A stretch of 64,000 nucleotides of DNA from Centropus unirufus (lineage: Eukaryota > Chordata > Aves > Cuculiformes > Centropidae), in NCBI GenBank assembly GCA_013397695.1, contig VYZI01000033.1:2359776-2423775 (forward strand). Direction: 5' to 3'. The notes beneath the pieces were generated by a model. That model saw only the letters and a program-made list of their open reading frames with translations, searched no databases and was not told the DNA's origin. Both the position numbers and the translations under genes were made by a program. Positions 12,001 through 24,885 of the stretch are shown here, piece by piece (the first letter of the stretch is position 1; every line of letters starts with the position of its first letter).

Positions 12001-15000
12001 ATAAATGAGTTCTCACCGAAAATTATTTTGTGCAAGGCTATAATGCTTGTACATCTTCACTTGAGAGGGAACTTTATGAAATAAGCTGAGAAAGGAAGAC
12101 TGTTTCGTTATTTCTTCTCTCCTTTGGTTATAAGTATTTTAAGTAACCAAATGTAATTTGTTCTTTTTCCTACCAGTTTGTAAGAATGGAACAATTGGCA
12201 TTAAACATTACATCAATAGCACTATTTAAAAAATAAATATATATATCTTATACTCAGTACAAGCTTGACTTAATTTGACGAAAATCCTTAGCGTCCCAAG
12301 ACAGAAATTTGAAACACTGGAGAAACAATATAGGGATGAGAAAAGCACAATACAGTATAAAGTTACCACAAAGCATTTTCCCCAGACACAGGATCTTTCC
12401 AGTTACAGTGCCTAAGCACTTTCTGAAAGTGCCTTTCCTATTGCATTAGGTACTAAAATTGTTAAGAACAATTGCTCTGCAATCACAGCTTACAAAAAAT
12501 AATCAACCTACTTGACAGTAATCATACGCATTTAAATATGAACTCCAGGCCCCGAATCCAGAACGTGTAATTCATGAGGTAATACACTGCTAATCCTGTT
12601 ATCCAACAGACAGGATTCTCCTTCTGCAACTTTAATGCTTTAAAATAATGGTAGGGGAAAATAGGGATTCCAGGAACTAGGTTCTTGGATATCTGCATTG
12701 CAATTTAAATATTAAGTTAATGACAGAGTTGTTCTTATTGTTTGCTGTTTTGAGGGCCAATTTATTCTGTCAATTAGAAAAGCCAGAGTTACTGCAATAT
12801 CATGCCTACATGCCTGTATATAAAAATGTTGATTTGCAGCAAAAATGAGGCAGTTCACCATGCAGTGCCCTTTCCTCCATCTGCAATCACACATAGCTTG
12901 CTCCTTCTAACCCCAGCTGTTATCAGAATGATATTACACCACTAAATACAGAGATAGCAATGCTACAATCTTTTCATAAGTATTTGATTCCTTAGTACAA
13001 CAAAATCTAAGTGACATCTGGCATGCTCATAGCATGCACCAAAGCATGACTGCAATTCTTGTTTTCTGGTTGGTTTTTTTTCTGAACCAAATGTAGGCAA
13101 AGCAGCCACCATAAGTCCAAAGATGTATTTTTGAAAGAAAAAAAGAAAAGTTAAAATCCCTGTTTCTTATGTACTTCCAAACTTGGAAATAACTTAATAA
13201 TTTATGTTTCAGAAGACACAACAAGCCTGAGAAATACAGTTAGATATCGTATTTTGACTTCTGCACAACAAAAGGAGTCATTGTCTATTAAAAAAAAAAC
13301 AAAACACAACACCATGATATGCTCTGCTAAAGCTTCACAACAGTTCCTTCTCAGAGAGCCACACTGCTTACCTTTACCCACTGAAAAAACACTACCATTT
13401 GAGCAGTTTTTAGCCACAGAATGGAAGACTTACTTTGTCGTTTACAAAGAAGCTCAAATACTTGGGAGATAATCGTAATGTGAATTCAGTGTAGATAAAT
13501 GATAAATGCACATTTATCATGGCAAGGTAATGATTAATTTTCTCAACATTAAGAAATTCTGGGGAAAAAAAAAGATATTGGTCCTCTATTTTTGGACAAA
13601 AATGACATAGATTTAAATATTTTCCTCTTTGCTGATTATTTTTCCTGCTAAGTCACAATGTCCTTTGCACCACTGGGGTTGGAGGAATGAAGACCAAAGT
13701 GGAGAGTGGGGAATCATCAGCACGCTATAAATGAAGGGAAAGCACTCATTTTTAATTCAAAAATTTAAATAGGAAGAAAAATGATACCTACAAACATTGG
13801 ATGTAGTAGCTTATTTCTACAAATGACTGACAGCATCAGCAGTGCTAATGTGGGGTAATTAAGGACTATGCAGTTTTAGAGGTGCATAATCTGGGCTATG
13901 TAAGTTGTCATTAGTTCATCATTTCCAGTACCATCATTTGTACCCCTGCAAAAGCAAGTGAATACACTGACCACAGAAATGCAAGTTTTAGAACACCTTA
14001 CTTTTCTACTAAATATTTAAAATGATTACTTCTAACTTGACACTTAAAATAGATAGAAATTGGCTACTCTTGTCCAAGCACAAAACCCAAAGGCTAAAAG
14101 GTTGTTACATTAACCTCTTGAGGGTCAGAAATGGTTTTAATGACTTTGTATAGAAAGGCACAACAAGGCTTTTACAATAAAGCATTTCACTTCATGACAA
14201 ATATAAAAGCTCTCAGTAATATATGTTGGGAAATAACCAAGAGTCACAAACATTCATTTCACAGTCCTCTGCTTCTCCAGTAAATGGCAGTAATACAACA
14301 TCAATTTTTCCAGAGAGGTCTACTTTCCATGCTCACAGTTCCATCTATATCAGTGAATACGTTTCAGTAAGAGATCTGTGCCCAAATATTTCAAAACATT
14401 TGCTGACTATACCAAAGACCAAAGCTTGAACTCACATGCTCAAAGTAAATTTCAGAAAACAAACTGTGGACAAATATGTTACTTTATATCTCATTTTTGA
14501 GAAGAATGGGATTGACAATTCAACATTAATCACACTTCAGGTTTCAGCATGGAAGAACTGGATTCACATAGTTGCGTGTTTATCACATCTCATTTCTTCT
14601 CTTTTAGTTGGAAATCACTGGTATATAAATTGAGGTTTATTGCAATTCAGGTACAATTAAACTTTGTTAATATGTAAGGGAAAATTTAAAGTTTTATTTT
14701 TTAAAGTAATGGAATGCTCTGTTTTTGTAAATATATTTCATGCTGCTAACCTGTCACGACATTAAAACATCTTCATCTCATAAAAAATTAGTATAGCAAT
14801 AACAACGATCAGACACGTTTGAGAAAACACAACTCCCTCACCAAGAAATTCCATTCTACAGTGGAAACTCCCGCCATCTAATGTACACACAGGTTTACAT
14901 GAAGTTAATTTTGATGAAGCATAGATTGGAATTCTTTCTTCTGTTTCAAGAAAATGTGGGGCAGGAAAGGCTCCAATCTACCCTGCTTCTCAGTTAGGCT

Positions 15001-16536
15001 GCTTATATTTTCATGTGTTTGTCAAAGGAGCGTCTGAAATTCCCCATGAAAAAAATAGGAATGAAAAATAAGCCTTCTTCCTTGCTCATCTCAATAACCA
15101 ATACTATTAGTCATAAGCAGAGAGAGAATTATTAATCAAAATAGCACCTAACAGAGAAGGTACGTTGTTTTGAGGTTTTTCTCCCTTTGCCAGTTTTCAT
15201 TCCACTTTCTCATCTTGCTCTGCAAAAGATGTGCAGATTCCTAGGGAAACAGATCCCAAAATTGCCTTCTTATTATTATTAGATGCAGCTGCAAGCTTCA
15301 GAATATGCAGGAACAGAGATTTGACTGTTGAAGAAATCCTCGTGCAGGCATCAGGACATCTCAGGCTGAAACACAGCATGAAAGGTCTGGGAAAGGGAAG
15401 GGAGAAGGAAGATCAAGGCTGTTGATTAAAGCCTCTTCAGCTATAGACAGCTTCTCTTTTTTCTGCCCACAAGTCATTAAAACGGCATCAACAGACGCAG
15501 ACTGACTTCTATACTTCGTTAGTGACGTTAATATCTTGGGCATCCTGTAGAGATTCTGGTTCTGAGGCATGTAAAAGTAAGGAAATGCCTGCCAGTTATT
15601 ATTCTCACTTAAAATTACCTGATCTTTCCAAATATTGTATGGAAAATTATCATTGCTCACCTTGCCAAAACAACTGCCTGACGTGAAACTTGACTATATG
15701 GATGTACTGTTGCTCACAGTTAAGCAGCTTGTGGGTGAAGGTAATTGCCCGGAATAATTTCAGGCACGGTAATTTAAATATCAGATTCAAAATATCTACA
15801 AAGCACTTTACAGTCACACCTAAATCTTCCCATCATCAACTCCAGTCATAAAATTGGAGACACGAAACATTCTGCAACATCGTGACTCTCTGAAGACAGA
15901 GTTCTCTGATTTAAAAGAGACTGCTTTCACTGCTGAGAACCATTAAACAGCAATGGAAATTCCTCATCTCAGAAGAGTTAAAAGCACCAGCATGCATATT
16001 ACATGAAAACTCCCAGAAGCGCTGCAACTCTTCTTCAGAATGGAAAAAAAAACCCAATCTTTCAGGATTTTTCATTCTATCCTACAGAATGTGAGTTTTG
16101 CTGTTGTTCGATAATATAAGGAAAAAATGCTCCCCTAAGATCATCCAGAAAAAGTCTTCCTCCCACACTAAAGGATACAGACATGTACAGGATCTACTTA
16201 GTTACAATAAACAATATTTAAGCACTGCAATTACATTTATATCTACGCCTTATACACAGGTTCATGCATACAACCACATCTGTCAGTCACCAGTGACTGA
16301 CACTCATGACAGCTAATAACAAGATATAGGGACACAAATCCCATCATTTATGAAGAGATAAATGAGCTACCTCCTCATTCTCAATAAAGATCAAGCAATC
16401 ATAGTCAGAAATGGCAGACTCACTCATCCTTATTAGTTGCACCAGACTCTTGCTGGTGGTGCATCTGTGGAAAATTGAAAGGGAAACTTGCATTGGCCAA
16501 GATCAAGACTCAAGCCAACAGAGAACCTCCATAAGA

Positions 16537-17175
16537 AATCATAGAATCACAGAATGGTTTGGGTTGGAAGGGACCTTAAAGATCACCTGGTACCAGACCC
16601 TCCTTCCATGGGCAGGGACACCTTCTACCTGACCAGGTTATGCAAAGCCTTGTCCAACCTGGCCTTGAACACCTTCAGGGATGGGGCTTCCACAGCTTCT
16701 CTGGGCAACCTGTGCCAGTGCCTCATCACCCTCACAGTAAAAAAAATTCTTCCTAATACTTAATCTAAATATATCATCTTTCAGCTTAAAACCATTAAGC
16801 TATGTCCTATCCCTGCACTCCCTGATAAAGAGCCCCTCCTTAGCTTCCCTGTAGGCCGCTTCTAACTACTGGAAGGCTGCTATAAGGTCTCCCTGGAACC
16901 TTCTTTTCTCTAAGCTTAACAAACTAAACTTGCAGGCTGTCTTCATAGGGGAGATCCTCCAGCCCTCTGATTATCTTCTTGGCCCACTTCTGCACTCACT
17001 CTAATAGATCCACGTCCTTCCTATGTTAAGGACTACAGAGCGGAACGCAGTACTCCAAGTGAGCTCTCACAAGAGCAGAGTGGAGGGGGAGAACCACTTC
17101 CCATGACCTGCTGGTCACACTTATCTATCACACTACCAGGATATGCTTGGCTTTCTGGGCTGCATAAACTCATAA
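16537..17175 (-). mobile_element. CR1 retroposon 3' fragment
   Basis: The plus strand begins AATCATAGAATCACAGAATG, the complement of the CR1 3' end with its ATTCTRTG-type terminal repeats, followed by GGTTTGGGTTGGAAGGGACC, a CCATGGGCAGGGACACCTTC block, GGGATGGGGCTTCCACAGC and, farther in, a GGATATGCTTGGCTTTCTGG block. The element lies on the minus strand (same sense as MTA3), 5'-truncated near 17175. The 3' end is fairly well conserved. The open frame at 16411-16632 runs into it and 16554-16763 lies within it; neither is a gene. Confidence 0.92.
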
Positions 17176-18321
17176 ACTGCTCTCATAAACTTCCACACAG
17201 AAGTGCCAATTCCATATTACATTGCTTTATTCCTGAGCCAATAATTATTATTTTGCTAATAACAAATTCTGTCAAAATATGGCCCTCAACTCACCTAGGC
17301 AGTAGGACTGACTTTAAATATGCCAATCCAAACATATTTTTAAATAAGCCTATGTGACATTTACTTGAATACTGTAAGTTATTGTATATCTTAAATAAAT
17401 ACATTTATATGGTTTCTTTATAACAGATTTCTAATACTATTTAAAAAGTAAACCTAACCAGGTAGATATTACACTATGATTATGAAAATAGCAAGAGCCT
17501 ATTGTGCTCTTTTTTGTTCATTCATCAAAGGATGCACTGAAAGATAGACTATACCATCATCTCCATAGCTGGTTTTCTGGATACTGTTAGTTGATACAAA
17601 GCAATAAACCCTAAATGATCAATAGTGTTTTGGAACAAAAAAAACGTTTTAGTAAATGCATAGTAGCACAAAATCTCTGGAGGTTGGCAAAACCTTTCAC
17701 TGCACAAATAGTACGCTGTGGTCAGTGCAATTACACAAAAACCACTAGCTTTCCAAGTGGGTTTGGTCACTGAGTTGTTGCTGTTTATTGAAAAAAAAGC
17801 TGGATAAATTACAGCCTAAAAATGTATTTGATATTTACCAATAACCAGAGAAGAGGTGACATGACGAATGTTAAAGGCAATTGGTTTTATGTCAAAAAGA
17901 AAAAAGGACCTGCACTGTTGAGTATCTTTACTACTAATCTACTGCTTTTGCTTTGCACCATATTTATACTTTGCAGACTTAATTAAAGAGAGGGGTTCGG
18001 ATAAGAACCAGAATAGCCATTTTTACACTAACAAAATACAGATTTTGGTTATTTAGCCTATATGCTTTCCAATAAGTTGTGTTTTCACAGCAAATAAAGA
18101 AGAAATAAAGATCTCTTGAAGCAATCACTTAGGAGTTCTCAATACTATTTTTTCAAATTAGGTATTGTTTTGCACAAATTGCCTTAACACGGTGAGCTGT
18201 TTGACACAAACTAATCAGCATGGCTAATGACTGTATTTATAAACTCTTTACTTTGAAAGAACATCCATACCAAGTAAAGAAAAATTTTAAAGACTTCCAA
18301 GCAGGCCTCCTTATAGGTATA

Positions 18322-18343
18322 TTATAATAATAATAATAATAAT
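18322..18343. repeat. (TAA)n microsatellite
   Basis: About seven units of TAA/ATA on the plus strand, a simple trinucleotide repeat that could vary in length between individuals. Confidence 0.85.
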
Positions 18344-19517
18344 CTTGAACTTATTGCTACAGCCTTCTCTGTAGTAGAAACGTAACATCATCTTTCTTTC
18401 AGGGAGGAATTAAAAAAAAGCAGCCCTCAGTCACTGAACGGTCTATTTCAGAGCCTAACTTCTTTCAGATTTCTAATCTCAACAACCTTATTCAACCCCA
18501 GAACAAATAAGATAATGGCTTACAGAATTACATCTCACAAAAAGAGTCCAGGAAAGTATGCATTTATTTTCAGTGCAAGCAAAATATATGTTGCTGGATT
18601 CTCTTCTGATTTGGACATGAGGTAAAACTGTTCATACTTCAGCTGAAATTCTTTGTAACAATACACAGTCAGTTCTCAAGATAAAAAAAGAGTATCTGAG
18701 AAAAGTCAGCCTTACCCACAAATTCCCATCATTTCTTTTGCACAGCTTCACATTTGACCTCCATTTGTACTATACGATAAAGAAGCCGCTGGATACATCA
18801 GGCTTAAACATCACCTGATGCCACACAATGTACAGGAAAAGCCTCTCCTGTACCTCTGTGACATCCCTTTTCCTCCCTCCAGTGCAAACAGCCTAAGTAC
18901 AGGGACAGTTGCTTTCTAAAGAGCTCCTACCTTCCATCAGCCCTTATTGCTGGGACTTATTTTATCAGACTCTGTAACACCGAAACTGGGATGCACAATG
19001 GCAAAAGCTATTTTCCCTCCGTTGACAATTACAGTGTTGAGAATCCAGACTAAGCTGTGTTTAAATTGTCATACTAGCAAAGAGATTGGCTGTAAACTAG
19101 CAGGTCCAGTATTTAGCAATTTAGCCATGTACCAAGTAATTTCACACCGAGTAATTCAAAAGGTCTTGCATATGTCTGCAAAAGATATCTTCAAATAAAC
19201 CCACAGCGCATTAAGCTGAAAGCACTGTTGCATCTCTGCCTTCGCAAACCTGTTGTATTCTTTTCTTGTTCTTTCATATCAAGAATAGCTAGAAAAATGG
19301 TGAAAATACTTTCTTGCAAGAGATTGCATTAATATATCCATGTTTGATGAATAAGCACCATCATTTATTGCATTAAGATGCTATAAATATACTATCCACA
19401 TCTTACATTTCTGTAGGCCAGTACCACCATATTGAGCATCATCTCAGATCACAACAGGTTTGTGCAAATCAGACACTTGAAGAATATTCCTTTTTTTTTT
19501 ATTATTCCTTCACATAC

Positions 19518-19664
19518 CATCAAGACCATTGTGATGGCTGTAGTTTCTTTTTCCCAAAATACTTAGTGAAGAGTGATTGGAAGGTGCAAGCAGTCGTTTT
19601 GCACTTGGACTTTGAAGGGTTGGTGTCGATCTGATTACATTGGATTTCATTGCAGGATGAATCT
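19518..19664 (-). CDS. MTA3: MTA3 exon: C-terminal linker II
   Basis: A 147-nt exon with acceptor TTTTTTGTCTCAG and donor GTATGT. AG completes a Glu codon (G+AG), then come 48 codons: IHPAMKSNVIRSTPTLQSPS, AKRLLAPSNHSSLSILGKRN and YSHHNGLD, plus one base G. Human MTA3 has the same plan (EIHPAKKPNVIRSTPSLQTP ... LGKRNYSHHNGLD), and in the main human form ends a few residues after GLD. The Ser/Thr/Pro-rich part with SP/TP sites is likely disordered. The phase-1 end matters for the microexon that follows. Residues 371-420. Confidence 0.96.
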
Positions 19665-22600
19665 CTGAGACAAAAAAGAGAGAGATTGTAAATACTTCAT
19701 ATTAAAAAAAATAAAATCAAAGTATTCCGTTCAACACATTAAATTTACACCCAAACGTCCACTAAAAGGGAAGTAAGTTTTTTTTTCTCCTTAAGTGGGT
19801 TTACAGGGATTTGAATAACAATTCAGATGCAAGTCTTCATGCCCCTAGGTAAGAAAAAACTCTTTTGCTTTAGGTTGCCCAAGTGCAATTTTGTGATGTA
19901 GATGTGTAAGAATTTCAGAGAATAAAGAGATAAGATAACACAAATCAATCTGCAACATGCCTATGTTTACATTTTCTTACCCTTTGGAATTTCGTATTGG
20001 AGCTACATGCCTACAGATTTTTTACCAAGCAAATAAAAGCACTTCACTACAGTGAAATCACTTCAATACCTCTAGTTATTCAATGTTTTCTGTCCGAATA
20101 ACAAGCTTTAAGGGATCTTCCCAAACAGAAATCATGAAGTGCAAGAGTCAGAGAGAGCCAGACAGTGCAAGGCTTTGAAGGTAAAACTAGCCCTAAACAG
20201 CAGCAGGAACACAAAAATCATTAAGATTGCCCTGAGCTCTCCAGGCATGCCTGAGACAGAATCATTATTGGGTGGCTTCAAATAACCCCAGGTATCTAAT
20301 GCAGTTCATGGAGCAGGATTATTTTGGAGCAGGAAGAAAGAGGTAGTGAGAGATCTGGCCAGTGCTTCAGGGTGGCAGCTGCTGTGTTTGCTTAAAGTTG
20401 ATAAAGATGTATGGGGAAACTCCGAGTTATCTGCCAGATAAAACTGGCAAAAAGAACCCTCAGCAGTCTGCTTCGCCTTCATCAGGAACTTGTGGAACCA
20501 ATTAGCTTACTCCCATCACACATTTGGGCTCAAAATGCCAGTACTGTGTATCTCCTTGGACAGACCCAAATTTGTGATGGAACAGACTGCCTGCCTGCCA
20601 TCCCTCTGACAGAGCCACAGAGCACCAGCTGCTGCGTTGTGCAGATGGTGAGACGCTTGCCATTGATTATGGGTGGCCACCTGATTTCCCCACACAGCAG
20701 AATGGACCTCTGGGCTGAGAACGTGGTGGTGGCAGGGGGGCTGGGAGATGGATCAGGAGAGTCAGCCATCCAAGGAGAGTAAGATCAGAAGACAAAAATT
20801 TAAGTACTTTCTCATTTGTAGTCCAGGTTTGCACCTTCTGAAGAGCACTTCTTTCTGCTTTTCTATGTATAAAATCAAACGTAAAATCTAGTAATATGCA
20901 TAACCTAAAATGAGGCCAGGTATCCAAGGAGAAGGCCCTCTGGCCTCTGATATTCAGGGCTATCACATAGGAGAAAAAAAACATTGCACAAAATCTATAG
21001 CGATAGCAGATTTTTCCTCTTTCAGAAATGCCACGGATGTCTGATATCCAAGCGCTCACCTGCCCAGCCTCACGCTCTTGCTGCCATGGCAGGCCTCCAC
21101 ACACAGCCTGCAAGGACCAAACCCATCCACCCCAGCCATGGCTGCAGGGGAGGCTGGGCGTGCAGCAATAAGGCAGGACAGTCAAACAGTTTCCTAAGTA
21201 TCCAAACAGGTGGAAAGGAGTAGGATGCCCACAATGATGTGGCCAAGCCGTAGTAGAAACAGCAGGCCAAGAGGAGACATCAACGATTTTCACATTTGAA
21301 GAGACTTTTCTGAACTGTTAATCACTGGTTTGGTCACAGCTTGCAGCTTTACTCTTAAAGCATGAACACCCTCATCCAAGATGCTTCAAGGGGGTCAGAT
21401 TAGAGTGGGATATTGCACCGGGCAGGCATAGCACAGAGCTAGAGTACAGCTAAATTCCTTCAGGGCAGTCCTGTGGATTCGTGTGTGGGCGTCAAGGCTT
21501 GTTTGATGTCCTTGATCTTTTCACCACTTAAATTTGAGCTTTTTACTGCCATTCACTACAGTACCCGTCTACTTTTCTTAAAAAGAGTTTAGGTACACCA
21601 GGCTCCCCACAGATTTCATGGCGTGTCCCATTTGTCATGGTGTAGAGAACAAATGACTGCTTTGCTTTTTTACTCTAATGGGAACAGAGGTGTGCTTAAT
21701 GAACACCAGTGACTGCTAAAGCAAAACTTTCAACTGAAACAGAAAGCTTTGCAATGTTTGCTGATGATAATTGCAATTTGTATTCCAATTTTTCAATTTT
21801 CTGAAGGAAATTGTTAATCTTCAGGTCTGATACCACTAAAATACTATCCTATTTGCCAAAAAGCTTCAGTAGCATCCACAATAATCCCAGCAGCTGGATC
21901 AATGTACTAAAACTCATAAACTCCTGCTGCCTAGAAGTTCATAGAGGATGTAATTTTATATTTTCAGGATGAGTGAACAGTAAAAGAAGGAAAAATTTCC
22001 TTCCTTCAACTTTTTTTCATTCTGGCGGTTGTTAGTCCTTCAATAGTTTACCAGAAAGGTTGCCCTTTCTCTTTCTGCAGTAGAAGAAGGTAGCAAGACC
22101 AAGCTCTCCTTTTCAATTCTAGAAAGGAATTTTAATTAAACTGCCAGGACTTCTCAGTGGACTGAGTCTTTCCCTGGGATATTTACACTGTACATGCTCA
22201 TCCCTTACATCTTCAAATATTTGTATGCTTTAGATCAGCACTTTCTAAAGCAGCTGCTTTATCACACCTAAGAGAGGTATTGAGGCGTTTCAAGAGTTTT
22301 TTGTCTTAATTATATTATCCCATCATATTACTCTATTACAGAGTAATTGTAATTAGGTATCTTTTAACTCCTGCTGCTATTACTCACGATCTCTTGCCTA
22401 ATACTTCACGGAAAATATCCTAGCCACTGGCACCTTCTGCTAACTTAGTAACTGCTAACAGCCAAACAATAAAAATTATCCCTTTAGCCACACAACAAAT
22501 AAACAGTTGGCCAGATTCAGACTGTATGATCATTCCTGAAATAAAAATAAAATAAAAGAGGAGGAAGAAACGGTGATGGAATAAGATATTAGGAACACTT

Positions 22601-24798
22601 TTTATTAGACCAGGTTGCAGCCTCAAACCAGTAGACAGGAATAACAACTCCAAAAACTTCAACTATTGCCACTAGGGTAAAGCCAAAAAAAAAAACCAAG
22701 GCAAGTAAAGTAAAGTTAAAGTCTCCCTCTGAGTTGCTTAAAAAGCATCCTGGATTCCAGATGTGCTTAAGCAGGTGCACCTCTCTCATACCTCCTCAAC
22801 CTGCATCCCAGATGGAAACGTTAACCAGTTTCCTCATAAGTAGGAGGCAATAGAAGGCATTTAAATAGCCAGGGGTTTGCTTTAGGGGATTTATTCCGTA
22901 GGCCCAGTGGTGACTGAGGAGATTACAGGGGATTAGCTCCAGCTCTCTAGAGCACTGGGCCTACTTTTAACACTTCACCTACCTCACACCTGTGGAACTG
23001 GCAGCCAGAAGGCAGAACAGGGGGTAAAAGGGAAGTGATGGCCCAGGATGTGCAGGGCACTGAAAGCCTCTCTGCCTTCCCACAGGGCTGAAAACAGTAG
23101 TGCCCTGAGAGATAATTAACTGCATTACAGTTAATGTCTGTGGAAAATGCATGGAAAATTAAAAAAAAAATAAACCAACTGCTTCCTGTACAAGCTATGA
23201 AATGATAGTTAATAATAAATTTTATGGGAAAATAATGTAGGCATTACTTATTCACTGGAACATACAAACAAACGTCCCAAAAAACCAAAAACCCATCATA
23301 AACTAATCTAAAAATCCCAGCAAGCTAGATGGCAAACAGAAAAACATTTCTAGCCATCCTCACACAGCTAATTCAGATGCGTGTCCATAACTACACTGGG
23401 TACACTTTATATCCCTCCAACATGCAGTATCCACCTTCAGCTGTAGAGAGAGTTCACTTTTCACACAAATGCCAAGCAGACTGTGCAGATACCTGGGATA
23501 TTTTAGCACTGTTAGTCTTCTACAAAACCCTCTCCTAAGCACATAAAATACTACTTGACACTGTTCATCCATTGACACTCACACCCACAGACATGTTCCC
23601 AGAGGTATCAAGAGGTCCCTGCACTCTCAACAACATGGACTAAAAACATGGAATATCTTCTACAATTACACATGCTGCCACTTCTTTTGGCTGCAGAAAC
23701 AGGGTCAGCCAGATGAACCATTCTGCTGTATTGTCTCGTCACAACCACAGCTCCACCAAGTCGATCAAAGCAGTCCTTTGCTCATCCATTCGAATGACAA
23801 CATACACAACACATACAGCTGGGATGCCTGCAGGAAAGTTATCATTGGCTTTTTTTTTAATCTGAGCCAGGAAGAATCAAAATTCAGGATAAGTGGACAT
23901 TAATTCTTCACTATCCAGTTTTCTGAAGTTTAGATTTTGTTAAAATTGATGTTATGGAAGAACAGTTGTAACTAATAGCCGATTTTTATTTCTATTTCAG
24001 TCAAAAATCTGTTATTATTTACTTTGGTCTAGGTACGAAAAACTCCATTAATTGAAATTATGAGCAAAACATCTAGAGTGACCTCTACTCTCAAGTTTCA
24101 TTTCTGTAGAATGGGATTAATATACTGCATAATTATTCCTTGCTTTTCTATTCAGTTGATTGATTTCTATATTCCTGGATTAATGAAAAGCTTCTGGGGT
24201 ATCTCAACTCTTGTATGACTGTGTGAATTTTTAATAATCAGTGGTAGTTCCTTGCAAAGAGAACAATTTTAATTTTTTTTTAATAAGGAATCTCAATTAC
24301 TAGACTATCTTCTCTCAAGTATTACCTTATGCGAGTTCATTGTACTCTTGGCTGTGATCTCAGTACAGATTACATTGCATCTTCTACAATTATGCAGTCA
24401 AATGAAAAGATCAGTGTCTTAATATGGATGAGGTCTCCTCCTTTTAAGTACACATAGGAGTATTACAAGTGGATTCAAGAACCACCATAGAGCTGAAGTG
24501 AGCATACTGAGTAGATCCCCTAAAGTTTTTCTTTTTTATTTTTTCTATTTTTTCACATTCTAAATTACATCAGGTTTCACTGTCATTTCAAAGCAGCATC
24601 AGGAGGCCTTCTGTCTAAATCTTGCAAGTTCAATCATGCAGTTTCACAACTGATAACAGACCAGAATTTTTATTTTTATCATTTTCTCATTACTAAAAGC
24701 ATAAATCTCTCATTCTTTGCTTATTATATAGGGCTTTTAAGTATTGGTACACACCACATGTTCATTTGATTTGTTATTCTCTGAAGGCAGATACGCAC
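19665..24798. other. MTA3 intron, 5.1 kb
   Basis: Contains the perfect inverted repeat at 22898-22964. The stretch 20400-21270 is more GC-rich than its surroundings and has overlapping open frames on both strands, the longest 208 codons on the minus strand (20667-21293). None resembles a protein I know, and I regard them as chance. Confidence 0.6.
22898..22964. repeat. perfect 12-bp inverted repeat (hairpin)
   Basis: GTAGGCCCAGTG at 22898-22909 is exactly complementary to CACTGGGCCTAC at 22953-22964. The 43-nt interior has a further GGAG/CTCC pair (22918-22921 with 22937-22940). The roughly 67-nt hairpin could form in DNA or in the MTA3 pre-mRNA. Function unknown. Confidence 0.7.
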
Positions 24799-24885
24799 CT
24801 AAATACCCAATGATACATGAGAGTGGTTTTCTGGTGCTTTTTATCTTCAGAGGATTTCCAGCAAGTTCACAATGCCGATCTGCAT
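24799..24885 (-). CDS. MTA3: MTA3 exon: C-terminal linker I
   Basis: An 87-nt exon with acceptor AAATTCTCAG and donor GTGCGT. AT completes a Tyr codon (T+AT), followed by 28 codons, ADRHCELAGNPLKIKSTRKP then LSCIIGYL, and one base G. This is close to human MTA3 (ADRHAELSGSPLKSKSTRKP) and unlike MTA1 here, so it is strong paralogue evidence. No known fold; basic and probably extended. The exon is a multiple of three, so skipping would keep frame. Residues 342-371. Confidence 0.95.

Larger units (their letters stand above)
9075..19517. other. MTA3 intron, 10.4 kb
   Basis: The largest intron seen. It holds the CR1 fragment at about 16537-17175 and a (TAA)n tract at 18322-18343. I looked for an exon encoding the short human-type MTA3 tail (ELTCCVSD) and did not find one. 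Open frames up to 99 codons (15361-15660, minus) look like chance. Confidence 0.6.

Noticed and set aside
9075..19517. Alternative terminal exon encoding a human-like ELTCCVSD tail
   Set aside because: Searched by eye on the minus strand and not found. It may be absent in this lineage or too diverged to see.
20130..20420. Possible old repeat around GTGCAAGGCTTTGAAGGTAA
   Set aside because: One short block recalled an interspersed repeat, but no ordered second block followed.
20667..21293. 208-codon open frame on the minus strand
   Set aside because: Longest frame in the window but it lies in a GC-richer intron patch. It has Trp/Cys/Pro-rich, low-information content, no recognisable motif, and overlapping frames on the other strand.
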